NCBI RefSeq assembly: GCF_009363855.1
Contig: NZ_CP045423.1
Location: 2,944,001 to 3,008,000 of the forward strand
DNA: 64,000 nucleotides
Reading direction: 5' to 3'
Origin: Microvirga thermotolerans
GTDB lineage: Bacteria; Pseudomonadota; Alphaproteobacteria; Rhizobiales; Beijerinckiaceae
Shown here: positions 21,771-29,880 of the stretch, piece by piece
Layout of the letters: each line of letters starts with the position of its first letter
How positions within the stretch are numbered: the first letter of the stretch is position 1
Made by a program: the position numbers and the translations under genes
Notes under the pieces: generated by a model
Seen by the model: the letters and a program-made list of their open reading frames with translations, nothing else
Databases searched by the model: none
What the model was told of the DNA's origin: nothing

Positions 21771-22092
21771 AGGCGGCGCCGGCGGCGATCAGGGCGAAGC
21801 CGACCAGGTGGTTCCAGCCGAGCGGCTCCTTCAGGTAGAGCACGGAGAAGCCGGCGAACACGGCGAGGGTGATCACCTCCTGCATGGTCTTCAGCTCCGC
21901 CGCCGAGTAGACCGTGGAGCCGATCCGGTTCGCCGGCACCGCGAACCAGTATTCGAGGAACGCAATGGCCCAGCTCGCGACCACCGCGAGCCACAGGGGC
22001 GACGCCTTGAACTTCAGGTGGCCGTACCAGGCGAACGTCATGAAGACGTTCGAGGCGCACAGCATCACGACGGGGGCGACATGAGGGTTCAT
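21751..22092 (-). CDS. DMT family protein (DUF486)
   Basis: A 113-residue membrane protein of four helices with the DUF486 pattern: a first helix with CASNVFMTFAWYGHLK, WAIAFLEYWFAVPANRIG in the middle and a last helix LVGFALIAAGAAFIFRGG. The family is a short relative of drug/metabolite transporters and probably works as a dimer; substrate unknown. It converges with, and slightly overlaps, the ABC exporter gene, so the exporter seems to have been inserted right against it. Confidence 0.88.
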   Translation of the reverse strand: MNPHVAPVVMLCASNVFMTFAWYGHLKFKASPLWLAVVASWAIAFLEYWFAVPANRIGSTVYSAAELKTMQEVITLAVFAGFSVLYLKEPLGWNHLVGFALIAAGAAFIFRGG

Positions 22093-22199
22093 GGGCGCTC
22101 GCGGAAAGAATGGACGGAAGGCCCTGCCCTATTCCACCCGCAGGCCCTGTCAAGGGCGGGACAACGGGGCAGGAGAACGGCGACGGGAGAACGGGCGGG

Positions 22200-23000
22200 T
22201 CAGCAGACCCGCCGCGGCTGGGCCAGGGCGCAGCGGGCCGTGAGCCGCGCGAGCACATGCTCGCCGCCAGCGATCTGCGGGCGGGACGGCTCGAACCCTT
22301 CCCGCCTCTCGCGGTCCGAGACGAGGCGCCGCGCCCGGTCGAAGGCCGCGTCGAGACGCGGGTCGCTGCGCAGGGCCCTGTTGAAGAAGGCATCCCCGAA
22401 ATAGGTCCAGGCCGCCCCGTCCCGGCAGCCGAAGGAGGACCGGTCCTCCGCCGCGGCGGTGATGACGAGGGTGCGCTCGTCCGCGAGCGCCTTGGCGAAG
22501 ATGCCGGAATAGCAGGCGGACACGATCACCACGCGGTTGCGGGCCTTCGCCCGTTCCAGGAGGCCCCGGACGAGACCGGGCGTCATCACGCCCTCCACGC
22601 GCCGGGAGACGAGGCCGATGCCCTGCGGCCCGCCATGGGAGGTCAGCACGAGGACGAGGACGTCCTCCTCCGGGTCGAGGGCCCGGCCGACCGCCTCCGC
22701 GGCGGCGAAGAGCGCCTGCGGCGTCGCGTCGGAGCGGCGCTTCGTGTTGGAGAGGACGATGGTGCGCCCCGCCGTGCCGAGCTGCCGCTCGAGGATGCGG
22801 GCCGCGCCCTTCGCCTCGCTCTCGAAGACGCTCTGCGGCCCCCACAGGCCGAAGGACAGGATGTACACGTCCATCTGCCCGGGACGATGGGGCTCGACCC
22901 GGAAGGCCCCGGAGCGCGGGGCCGGCTGGCTCCAGGCGCCTCCGGGAAGGCCGAGGCCCAGCGCCAGGCCGAGCAGGACGAGGGCGAGAATGCGGCGCAT
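22200..23000 (-). CDS. Exported C13 (legumain-like) cysteine peptidase
   Basis: A 266-residue protein with a signal peptide (MRRILALVLLGLALGLGLPG, cut near WSQ). The peptidase C13/caspase fold signature is intact: VLVLTSHGG with catalytic His at 122 and VVIVSACYSG with catalytic Cys at 163, 41 residues apart, as in legumain and GPI8. Bacterial members are little studied; cleavage after Asn or Asp is the family habit but is not shown here. ATG at 23000 follows AGGAGAG. It lies just downstream of the SemiSWEET gene on the same strand. Confidence 0.85.
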   Translation of the reverse strand: MRRILALVLLGLALGLGLPGGAWSQPAPRSGAFRVEPHRPGQMDVYILSFGLWGPQSVFESEAKGAARILERQLGTAGRTIVLSNTKRRSDATPQALFAAAEAVGRALDPEEDVLVLVLTSHGGPQGIGLVSRRVEGVMTPGLVRGLLERAKARNRVVIVSACYSGIFAKALADERTLVITAAAEDRSSFGCRDGAAWTYFGDAFFNRALRSDPRLDAAFDRARRLVSDRERREGFEPSRPQIAGGEHVLARLTARCALAQPRRVC

Positions 23001-23020
23001 GGCGCTCTCCTGGGACGGCC

Positions 23021-23275
23021 CTATCCGTAACGCAGTTTCATGGCCAGGATCAATGCCACCAGCACGAAGGTGACGCTGTTGGCGAAGATGATCGGCGCGT
23101 TTCCGGCGACGATCCCGTAGATCAGCCACAGCCCCACCCCCAGAGTGAAGGCGCTCTGCGTCGCCAGGGACAGGGATTTCGTGTCCTTCGTCCGGATGGT
23201 CCTGAACGCCTGGGGAAGCCAGCACAGGGTGGTGAGAAGCGCGGCGACGAAGCCGAGGATATCTAGGCCGGACAT
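23021..23275 (-). CDS. SemiSWEET sugar transporter
   Basis: An 84-residue protein of three helices with the SemiSWEET/PQ-loop pattern: LGFVAALLTTLCWLPQAFRTIRTKDTKSLSL, in which the LPQ turn is the hinge, then two more helices. SemiSWEETs dimerise to move sugars across the inner membrane. The start at 23275 is chosen because it gives exactly one family unit; the longer open frame has no support. The stop lies 20 bases before the start of the C13 peptidase gene, so they may share a transcript. Confidence 0.9.
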   Translation of the reverse strand: MSGLDILGFVAALLTTLCWLPQAFRTIRTKDTKSLSLATQSAFTLGVGLWLIYGIVAGNAPIIFANSVTFVLVALILAMKLRYG

Positions 23276-23435
23276 GATCGGGCGAATCGCAGGGGCATGA
23301 CGCTCCCTTACCATGCCGCCTTCGAAACGCTGACGGAATTGTGGAAGGGAACCGTTCCTTCCCCTGGATCCCCCCGGCGAGAGGCGATTCCGTGGGGGTG
23401 GCCGAACCGAACGCCTCTTGCCGGGTTTTCTTGTC

Positions 23436-23867
23436 ATGACGAAGAAAAGAGACTTTTCCCAAGCCGTTTCCCTGGACATCGGGGTCGACAAGGTCTGCGA
23501 CCTCATCGCCCGCGTGAAGGCCGTCGACGTCAAGGAAGGCGTGACCGATCCGGATTCCGGCTCCAATCCCATCGACGACGGCAATCTGGATGCCCTCACC
23601 ACCAACCCGGACGACATGACGGAAGAAGAGATCCGAGAGGTGGTGGCGGGGCTCAACGACGACGAGCGCGCCGACCTCATCGCCCTGGTCTATATCGGCC
23701 GCGGCGACATGGAGCCCCAGGAATGGGCGGATGCCGTGCGTCTCGCCCGCGAGCGGGAGGCCTCCAGCGTCCTTTCGACGGCGGACTGGCTGATCGGCAT
23801 CCCCAATCTCGGCGACCTTCTCGACGAGGGGCTGCACCTCCTCGGCCGCAGCTGCGGCGAGGCCTGA
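23436..23867 (+). CDS. DUF3775 protein
   Basis: A 143-residue acidic soluble protein with the DUF3775 motif block (LIALVYIGRGDMEPQEWADAV, about 87-107) and a C-terminal helix pair. The family is common in Alphaproteobacteria and has no assigned role. ATG at 23436 is preferred over a TTG at 23418. It lies 99 bases before the ECF sigma gene, which has its own promoter. Confidence 0.82.
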   Translation: MTKKRDFSQAVSLDIGVDKVCDLIARVKAVDVKEGVTDPDSGSNPIDDGNLDALTTNPDDMTEEEIREVVAGLNDDERADLIALVYIGRGDMEPQEWADAVRLAREREASSVLSTADWLIGIPNLGDLLDEGLHLLGRSCGEA

Positions 23868-23911
23868 TCCGGAATATCCGTCAAGGCGGCGGCTTTTTCC
23901 CGGCCCGGCAT

Positions 23912-23937
23912 GCATCCAGGGAGCGTGCCCTCGTGTA
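23912..23937 (+). promoter_or_regulatory. ECF promoter candidate of the sigma gene
   Basis: GCATCC at 23912-23917, 14 bases, CGTGTA at 23932-23937. The same two hexamers with the same spacing occur before the fasciclin gene (25542-25567), which supports self-control by this sigma factor. RNA would start near 23944, so translation must begin downstream, at 23967. Confidence 0.6.
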
Positions 23938-23966
23938 TAGAAGGCACGTTCGAACGGAGCATTGGC

Positions 23967-24533
23967 GTGAAAGCAGCGCTCGGGAGCGGCGCCTTCCCGG
24001 CCCTCGACCTGAACGACGCCCTCGGCCTCTGCGCCAGGGGCGACCGTGCGGCCCTGCGCGCGATCTACGACCGCGAGGCGTCGCGGATGCTCGGCGTCGC
24101 CATGCGCCTTCTGCGCAGGCGCGCCTTGGCGGAGGAGGTCGTGCACGATACCTTCGTGCAGGTCTGGCAGAAGGCGGGAAGCTTCGACCCCGGCCGGGGC
24201 GACGGGCGCACCTGGCTCTACGCGATCCTGCGCAACCGGGCGCTGAACATCCTGCGCGGGGAATCCCGCACCGAATACGTGGACGACTTCGAGCCCATGA
24301 ACCTCGCGAGCGAAGAGGAGGGTGTGGAGGCCGCCCTGCTCCGCCTGTCGGATGCGGGGCAGCTGCGGCGCTGCCTCGAGCGGCTGGAGCCCGCGCGCCG
24401 TCAGGCCGTCGCGCTGGCCTATCTCCACGGCTTGAGCCATGGCGAACTCGCCGGGCGCCTCGGGGTCCCGCTCGGAACGGTCAAGTCCTGGATCAGGCGT
24501 TCCCTCCTGGCCCTTCGCGAGTGCATGGCATGA
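23967..24533 (+). CDS. ECF sigma factor, SigK-like
   Basis: A 188-residue extracytoplasmic-function sigma factor: region 2 (RAIYDREASRMLGVAMRLL, then ALAEEVVHDTFVQVWQKAGSF, about 21-70) and region 4 (AYLHGLSHGELAGRLGVPLGTVKSWIRRSL) with its helix-turn-helix. The GTG at 23967 follows GGAGC and fits the promoter; the ATG at 23910 lies upstream of the probable transcript start. The gene overlaps the anti-sigma gene by ATGA. Together with the RskA-like partner and fasciclin target it resembles mycobacterial SigK-RskA. Confidence 0.93.
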   Translation: MKAALGSGAFPALDLNDALGLCARGDRAALRAIYDREASRMLGVAMRLLRRRALAEEVVHDTFVQVWQKAGSFDPGRGDGRTWLYAILRNRALNILRGESRTEYVDDFEPMNLASEEEGVEAALLRLSDAGQLRRCLERLEPARRQAVALAYLHGLSHGELAGRLGVPLGTVKSWIRRSLLALRECMA

Positions 24534-25243
24534 CCCGCGACGACCTGGACCGCCTCGCCGCCGAATATGTCCTCGGGCTTCTCGAAGGCGAGGAACGCGC
24601 CGAGGCCGAACGCCGGCTGGCGGAGGATCGCGGCTTCCCCGCCATGGTGGAGACCTGGCGGCGACGGTTCGCGGAGCTCGACGAGACGGCGCCGCAGCTG
24701 CCTCCGGACGAGGGCCTGTGGCGACGCATCGACGCCGCCATCGCCGGGCCCGCCCCGCGCGCCGCAGTGCAGCCCGTCCGCGCGGAGCCCCGGCTCCGGC
24801 TGTGGGACAACCTGTTCTTCTGGCGCGGCCTCGGGCTGGCGGGGGCCTTCGCCGCCCTGCTGCTCGCCCTCGGGCTCGCATACACGCTCTCGCGGACCTC
24901 GCGGCAGCCGGTCATGATCGCCGTGCTGCTGAACGATTCCAACCAGCCGGGCGCGGTGCTCAGCACCTATGCGGACGGGCACGCGGAACTCGTGCCGCTC
25001 GGGGACATGACGATTCCGCACAATCACTCGATCCAGATCTGGACCTTCCCGGATCCCAAGGGCGCACCGGTCTCGGTCGGGGTCATCAGCGTGCCGCGCA
25101 GCACCCGGCTCGACATGGACAAGATGCCCCGGCTGCATTCCGACCAGCTCTTCGCCATCTCGGTCGAGCCCCTGAACGGCTCGCCCACGGGACAGCCGAC
25201 CGGCCCGGTGGTGATGAAGGGAACCGCCTCGACGGCCCTTTGA
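24530..25243 (+). CDS. RskA-like transmembrane anti-sigma factor
   Basis: A 237-residue anti-sigma factor. The N-terminal domain (LDRLAAEYVLGLLEGEERAEAERRL, about 5-30) is the zinc-less sigma-binding fold of RskA; one membrane helix lies at about 96-118 (GLAGAFAALLLALGLAYTL); the outer domain matches the RskA C-terminal fold. It holds the ECF sigma at the membrane until a signal, probably by proteolysis, frees it. The ATGA overlap with the sigma gene ensures balanced synthesis. The signal is unknown. Confidence 0.9.
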   Translation: MTRDDLDRLAAEYVLGLLEGEERAEAERRLAEDRGFPAMVETWRRRFAELDETAPQLPPDEGLWRRIDAAIAGPAPRAAVQPVRAEPRLRLWDNLFFWRGLGLAGAFAALLLALGLAYTLSRTSRQPVMIAVLLNDSNQPGAVLSTYADGHAELVPLGDMTIPHNHSIQIWTFPDPKGAPVSVGVISVPRSTRLDMDKMPRLHSDQLFAISVEPLNGSPTGQPTGPVVMKGTASTAL

Positions 25244-25311
25244 GAGCGCCGCGGCGCCGCAATTGCGACACGGATGGCGTCGAGACTCGCCCGCGATTCA
25301 TGGAGCGTGAC

Positions 25312-25509
25312 ATGACTTCCCATTCCCCCTCGCCTTCTCCGGTCGATGCGGAAGCATCCGCAAAGCCGGACGCGGAAACCGCGCGTCCCGAGCCTGTGCA
25401 GGCCCCCGAGCGTACCGTGAATGACGCCGCCGGCGCCGCCGACGACGAGCGCGCGCGGATGGACCGCACCGCCCGCTACCTGCAGGGCCCCACCGCGTTC
25501 ACCGCCTGA
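25312..25509 (+). CDS. Small acidic disordered protein
   Basis: A 65-residue peptide rich in Pro, Ala, Glu and Asp (MTSHSPSPSPVDAEAS onward), without hydrophobic segments. The ATG at 25312 has GGAGCG at good spacing; an ATG at 25300 is the alternative. It lies between the anti-sigma and fasciclin genes on the same strand. No family recognised; it may be part of the sigma cluster. Confidence 0.5.
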   Translation: MTSHSPSPSPVDAEASAKPDAETARPEPVQAPERTVNDAAGAADDERARMDRTARYLQGPTAFTA

Positions 25510-25541
25510 GCGGCGCTTCACGAAGACGTGAAACGCCGCCC

Positions 25542-25567
25542 GCATCCGCCGCAGGGCACGGCGTGTA
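25542..25567 (+). promoter_or_regulatory. ECF promoter candidate of the fasciclin gene
   Basis: GCATCC (25542-25547), 14 bases, CGTGTA (25562-25567), matching the element before the sigma gene in both hexamers and spacing. The predicted leader of about 70 bases holds a CCCCGGC/GCCGGGG hairpin at 25594-25613. Confidence 0.6.
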
Positions 25568-25593
25568 GATCCCCTCGAAGGTCAGCCTTCGCT

Positions 25594-25617
25594 CCCCGGC
25601 CTTTCTGCCGGGGTTCT
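25594..25617 (+). terminator. Hairpin in the fasciclin leader
   Basis: CCCCGGC, loop CTTTCT, GCCGGGG, then TTCTC. A terminator-like stem with a weak T-tract. It may end the upstream transcript or act as an attenuator or a 5' stabiliser. Confidence 0.4.
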
Positions 25618-25643
25618 CATGTCAACATTGAGGGATCGAACCC

Positions 25644-26210
25644 ATGAACATCCGCATTGCCTGCCTCGGTGCCGCCCTCGCGATCGCCGCACCGGCCGTT
25701 GCACTGACCGTTCCCGCCATTGCGCAGGACATGAAGACGGTCGGCGGCGCGGCGATGTATCCGTCGAAGACCATCGTCGAGAACGCCGCGAACTCGAAGG
25801 ACCACACGACCCTCGTGGCGGCCGTGAAGGCGGCGGGCCTCGTCGACACGCTGCAGGGCAAGGGTCCCTTCACCGTCTTCGCGCCCACCAACGCCGCCTT
25901 CGCGAAGCTGCCCGCCGGCACCGTCGACACGCTGCTGAAGCCCGAGAACAAGGGTTCGCTCACCGGCGTCCTCACCTACCACGTCGTGGCCGGGAAGGTC
26001 ACCGCGGAGGACCTCGTGAAGAGGATCAAGGATGGCGGCGGCAAGGCCACCCTGAAGACCGTCCAGGGCGAGACGCTCACCGCCACCATGGCGGGCAAGG
26101 GCGTCGACATCATGGACAGGAAGGGCCAGACCGCGCGGGTCACGATTCCCGACGTGATGCAGTCGAACGGCGTGATCCACGTGGTGGACACGGTTCTGCT
26201 GCCGGGCTGA
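25644..26210 (+). CDS. Exported fasciclin-domain protein
   Basis: A 188-residue protein with a signal peptide ([20 protein letters not shown], cut near AIAQ) and one FAS1 domain with the H1 and H2 boxes: [16 protein letters not shown] and [13 protein letters not shown], plus YHVVAGK in the middle. FAS1 proteins mediate adhesion; S. meliloti Nex18 and mycobacterial MPT70/83 are relatives. ATG at 25644 follows GAGGGATCGAA. The promoter-like element before it matches that of the ECF sigma gene, so it is probably the main target of that sigma factor. Confidence 0.93.
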   Translation: MNIRIACLGAALAIAAPAVALTVPAIAQDMKTVGGAAMYPSKTIVENAANSKDHTTLVAAVKAAGLVDTLQGKGPFTVFAPTNAAFAKLPAGTVDTLLKPENKGSLTGVLTYHVVAGKVTAEDLVKRIKDGGGKATLKTVQGETLTATMAGKGVDIMDRKGQTARVTIPDVMQSNGVIHVVDTVLLPG

Positions 26211-26243
26211 CCGGAGCGACGGTCGCGGATCTCCGGACGGAGC

Positions 26244-26268
26244 GGCGGCCCTTCGGGGCCGCCGTTCT
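26244..26268 (+). terminator. Terminator-like hairpin after the fasciclin gene
   Basis: GGCGGCCC, loop TTCG, GGGCCGCC, followed by GTTCT. A stable UUCG-capped stem 34 bases after the stop, with a short T-tract. Confidence 0.5.
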
Positions 26269-26340
26269 CGCGCCGGGGCGCAGACGCCGCCGAGGCCTTT
26301 CCACCTTCCCAAGCCCGGCGATCTGTACCATATTCGTTCC

Positions 26341-29061
26341 ATGGCCAAAGCACCCAAGAAGCCGAAGCTTTCCACCGGGAAGGCGTCCAAACCTGAGCTC
26401 AAGCCGCTGGATTCCTATCTGGCCGATCTCCTCAATCCCGCGGTCAACCGGGAGCGGGAGGCGGCGGAGGGATTCGCCGAACGCGCGCAGGAGACCTTCG
26501 CCCACGGCGACGTGGAGGACGTGGACCCGGCGCTCGCCAGGAAGCTCGGCCTCGCCGGACCCGACGACGGGCCGGACGTGGCGCGGGAGCTCGGGGAGGA
26601 CAGCGCGGTGGACGGCGTGTCCGGCGTCTCCGCCACGGTGCAGGCGCTCACCAGACTGCTCACGGAGGGCGACCCGCGCTTCAAGAACGGCAAGCCCTGG
26701 GTGCCCCACCGCCCGCCGCGGCCCGAGAAGTCGGAAGGCGGCATTCCCTTCAAGCTCGTGTCGGAGTTCAAGCCCTCCGGCGACCAGCCCGCCGCCATCG
26801 CGGAACTTGTCGACGGCGTGCGCCGGAGCGAGCGCGACCAGGTGCTCCTCGGCGTCACGGGCTCGGGCAAGACCTTCACCATGGCGAAGGTGATCGAGGA
26901 GACGCAGCGTCCCGCGCTCATCCTCGCCCACAACAAGACCCTCGCCGCGCAGCTCTACGGGGAGTTCAAATCCTTCTTCCCCGACAATGCGGTGGAATAC
27001 TTCGTCTCGTATTACGACTACTACCAGCCCGAGGCCTACGTGCCGCGCTCTGACACGTATATCGAGAAGGAATCCTCCATCAACGAGCAGATCGACCGGA
27101 TGCGCCACGCGGCGACCCGCGCCCTGCTCGAGCGCGACGACGTGATCATCGTCGCCTCCGTGTCGTGCATCTACGGCATCGGCTCGGTGGAGACCTATAC
27201 GGCCATGACCTTCTCCGTGAAGGTGGGCGAGCGCATCGAGCAGCGCCAGCTCATCGCGGATCTCGTGGCCCTGCAGTACAAGCGCATCCAGAGCGATTTC
27301 GCCCGCGGCACGTTCCGCGTGCGCGGCGACGTGATCGAGCTCTTTCCCGCCCACCTGGAGGACCGCGCCTGGCGCATCGGCCTCTTCGGCGACGAGATCG
27401 AGAGCATCGTCGAGTTCGATCCGCTCACCGGCAAGAAGACCGCCGACCTCTCCTTCGTGAAGGTCTATGCGAACTCGCACTACGTCACGCCGCGCCCCAC
27501 CCTGCAGCAGGCGGTGAAGGGCATCCAGGAGGAGCTGCAGCACCGCCTTCAGGAGCTCACCCGCATGGGCCGCCTCCTGGAGGCGCAGCGCCTGGAGCAG
27601 CGCACGCAGTTCGACCTGGAGATGATCGAGGCGACCGGCGTGTGCAACGGCATCGAGAACTATTCGCGGTATCTCACCGGCCGCAAGCCCGGCGAGCCGC
27701 CGCCGACGCTGTTCGAGTATTTGCCCGACAACGCCCTCGTCTTCGTGGACGAGAGCCACGTGACGATCCCGCAGATCGGCGGCATGTACCGCGGCGACTT
27801 CCGCCGCAAGGCGACGCTGGCCGAATACGGCTTCCGCCTGCCCTCGTGCATGGACAACCGCCCCCTGCGCTTCGAGGAGTGGGACGCCATGCGCCCGCAG
27901 TCGATCCATGTCTCGGCGACGCCGGGCAAGTGGGAGATGGAGCAGACCGGCGGCGTGTTCGTGGAGCAGGTCATCCGTCCCACGGGCCTCGTGGACCCGG
28001 TGGTGGAGATACGCCCCGCCCGCAGCCAGGTGGACGATCTCCTCCACGAGGTGAAGGAGCTTTCCGCGAAGGGTTTTCGCGCGCTCGTCACCACGCTCAC
28101 CAAGCGCATGGCCGAGGACCTCACGGAATATCTCCACGAGAACGGCGTGCGCGTGCGCTACATGCACTCCGACATCGACACGCTGGAGCGCATCGAGATC
28201 ATCCGCGACCTCAGGCTCGGCGCCTTCGACGTGCTGGTGGGAATCAACCTCCTGCGCGAGGGCCTGGACATTCCCGAATGCGCACTCGTCGCCATCCTCG
28301 ACGCGGACAAGGAGGGTTTCCTGCGCTCCGAGACCTCGCTCATCCAGACCATCGGCCGCGCCGCCCGCAACGTGGAGGGCAAGGCGATCCTCTACGCCGA
28401 CCAGATGACCGGCTCCATGGAGCGCGCCATCGCGGAGACCAACCGCCGCCGCGAGAAGCAGCTCGCCTACAACGCGGAGCACGGCATCACGCCGCAGAGC
28501 GTGAAGAAGAACATCGCCGACATCCTGGAGAGCGTCTACGAGCGCGACCACGTGTCGGTGGACACCGGCCTCGCCAAGGCCGGCGAGACGGTGGGCCACA
28601 ACCTCAAGGCCGTCATCGCCGACATGGAGAAGCGCATGCGCGAGGCGGCGGCGAACCTGGAGTTCGAGGAAGCCGCGCGCCTGCGCGACGAGCTCAAGCG
28701 CCTGCAGGCCACGGAGCTCGCCATCAGCGACGATCCGCTCGCCCGCCAGTCGGACGTGGAGCGCGAGGCGGGCCGCTATTCCAGCTCCCGCAAGTACGGC
28801 CGGAACGCCAACCTGCCCCCGAAGGGCCTGCCCGCCTCTCCCGAGGGCGCGAGCCCGGGCGACACGGACGCCGACGCCTACGGCCCGCTCGGCAAGGGCC
28901 GCTCCGACGAAGGCACCCGCATCCGCAAGCCCGGCCTCGACGAGATGGGCCCCGGCACCGACCGCGAAATCCCCCTGAACTTCCGCGAACGCCCCCTCCC
29001 CCGCTCGACGCAGGGGCACGGCGGGCAGAAGCCGAAATACAAGGGGCGCAGGGGGCGATGA
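26341..29061 (+). CDS. uvrB: Excinuclease ABC subunit UvrB
   Basis: Damage-verifying helicase of nucleotide excision repair. Walker A GVTGSGKT is at 171-178, the [12 protein letters not shown] hairpin that probes DNA near 220, the DESH box and the [10 protein letters not shown] motif follow, and the C-terminal UVR motif ([18 protein letters not shown]) binds UvrC. At 906 residues it is far longer than the roughly 670 of E. coli: about 135 residues are added before the helicase core and about 110 low-complexity residues after the UVR motif. No GTTC-N7-GTTC box is seen before it. Confidence 0.97.
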   Translation: MAKAPKKPKLSTGKASKPELKPLDSYLADLLNPAVNREREAAEGFAERAQETFAHGDVEDVDPALARKLGLAGPDDGPDVARELGEDSAVDGVSGVSATVQALTRLLTEGDPRFKNGKPWVPHRPPRPEKSEGGIPFKLVSEFKPSGDQPAAIAELVDGVRRSERDQVLLGVTGSGKTFTMAKVIEETQRPALILAHNKTLAAQLYGEFKSFFPDNAVEYFVSYYDYYQPEAYVPRSDTYIEKESSINEQIDRMRHAATRALLERDDVIIVASVSCIYGIGSVETYTAMTFSVKVGERIEQRQLIADLVALQYKRIQSDFARGTFRVRGDVIELFPAHLEDRAWRIGLFGDEIESIVEFDPLTGKKTADLSFVKVYANSHYVTPRPTLQQAVKGIQEELQHRLQELTRMGRLLEAQRLEQRTQFDLEMIEATGVCNGIENYSRYLTGRKPGEPPPTLFEYLPDNALVFVDESHVTIPQIGGMYRGDFRRKATLAEYGFRLPSCMDNRPLRFEEWDAMRPQSIHVSATPGKWEMEQTGGVFVEQVIRPTGLVDPVVEIRPARSQVDDLLHEVKELSAKGFRALVTTLTKRMAEDLTEYLHENGVRVRYMHSDIDTLERIEIIRDLRLGAFDVLVGINLLREGLDIPECALVAILDADKEGFLRSETSLIQTIGRAARNVEGKAILYADQMTGSMERAIAETNRRREKQLAYNAEHGITPQSVKKNIADILESVYERDHVSVDTGLAKAGETVGHNLKAVIADMEKRMREAAANLEFEEAARLRDELKRLQATELAISDDPLARQSDVEREAGRYSSSRKYGRNANLPPKGLPASPEGASPGDTDADAYGPLGKGRSDEGTRIRKPGLDEMGPGTDREIPLNFRERPLPRSTQGHGGQKPKYKGRRGR

Positions 29062-29498
29062 GGCGTCGCCGTCCCGCGCACCGGGGCGTCCGGCCGGTCG
29101 CAACGTCCTTCCAGCGAGGGATTGCGGACGCTCCCGCCGCGCGCGCCGGCGCTTGCGCCGGTCTCGCCCTCGTCCTGGCCCTCTCTGCAATCCTCGCCGC
29201 CGCGGCGGGCGGGGCGGCTCCGGCCCGGGCGCAGGGGGCGGCCGCCCCGAGCTGGGTCGAGGTGAAATGCGCCCGCTACAGGCAAGCCTGGGGCGAGGCC
29301 CTGGCACGGCGGGGCAGGCAGGGTCTGAGCCGGGACTTCCTCGACAGCCACGAGGCCTTCCTCGCCTCGGGCTGCACGGAGAGCCCGGGCGTGTGCCCCC
29401 GCTCGGCGGAGGAGCTCGACCTCGCCAACATGATGGTGGTCGCGGCCATGAACGCGGGGACCGCCAGCACCTTCCCGCCCTTCCGCTGCCCTCGCTGA
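29058..29498 (+). CDS. Secreted cysteine-containing protein, unknown
   Basis: A 146-residue protein with a long basic N-terminus, one hydrophobic segment ([20 protein letters not shown], about 35-54) ending at ARAQG, and a mature part with four cysteines (VKCARY, SGCTES, GVCPRS, FRCPR), probably in two disulfides. ATG overlaps the uvrB stop (ATGA), so it is translated with uvrB. The late signal segment suggests the true start may lie further in. No family recognised. Confidence 0.65.
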   Translation: MRRRRPAHRGVRPVATSFQRGIADAPAARAGACAGLALVLALSAILAAAAGGAAPARAQGAAAPSWVEVKCARYRQAWGEALARRGRQGLSRDFLDSHEAFLASGCTESPGVCPRSAEELDLANMMVVAAMNAGTASTFPPFRCPR

Positions 29499-29522
29499 GT
29501 CTCGCACGCGGGGCGCCGCGCT

Positions 29523-29828
29523 TCAGCCCGGCAGGCCCGCCAGGATTCCCGCCGCCACGGAGCCCACGAAGGTGAGGACGACGGCGGCGGTGGCAAGCGT
29601 CCGGGGCCAGAGGAGCCCGGCGCGCCGGGCATCCGCGTACCAGCCCCTGAGGGTGCGCCACTGCCAGTAGAGGGAGAGCGTCCAGTCCTGCCGGTAGGGC
29701 CGGTTCTCGCGGCGGCAGACGTCCCAGACGATCCGGTCGTTGATCCGGTAGAAGGCCACCGACGCGGCCCCGAACAGCACGATCCCGATCAGCCCCAGCC
29801 CGCCCATCGTCCCGCGGCGCTCCGGCAT
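29523..29828 (-). CDS. Small two-helix membrane protein
   Basis: A 101-residue protein with helices at about 9-26 (GLGLIGIVLFGAASVAFY) and 79-98 (TLATAAVVLTFVGSVAAGIL) and a Trp/Arg-rich loop between (QDWTLSLYWQWRTLRGWY). It converges with the preceding gene and follows the histidine kinase on the same strand after a 52-base gap. Function unknown. Confidence 0.6.
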   Translation of the reverse strand: MPERRGTMGGLGLIGIVLFGAASVAFYRINDRIVWDVCRRENRPYRQDWTLSLYWQWRTLRGWYADARRAGLLWPRTLATAAVVLTFVGSVAAGILAGLPG

Positions 29829-29880
29829 TCCGACTCATCCGCCGATGATCGCTCCCGCTCGGGACGCCTTTATGGCAGGC

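Noticed and set aside
23910-23966. ATG 23910 as the sigma factor start
   Set aside because: It lies upstream of the likely transcript start and has no ribosome site.
22200-24881. One long minus-strand frame covering several genes
   Set aside because: Only the last 266 codons (the C13 peptidase) have a signal peptide, ribosome site and domain; the rest opposes the ECF sigma gene.
26217-26340. SOS box before uvrB
   Set aside because: GTTC elements occur but not as GTTC-N7-GTTC.
26140-29838. A 1232-codon open frame opposite uvrB
   Set aside because: Low-complexity Arg/Leu/His translation without a domain, entirely a shadow of uvrB and its neighbours.
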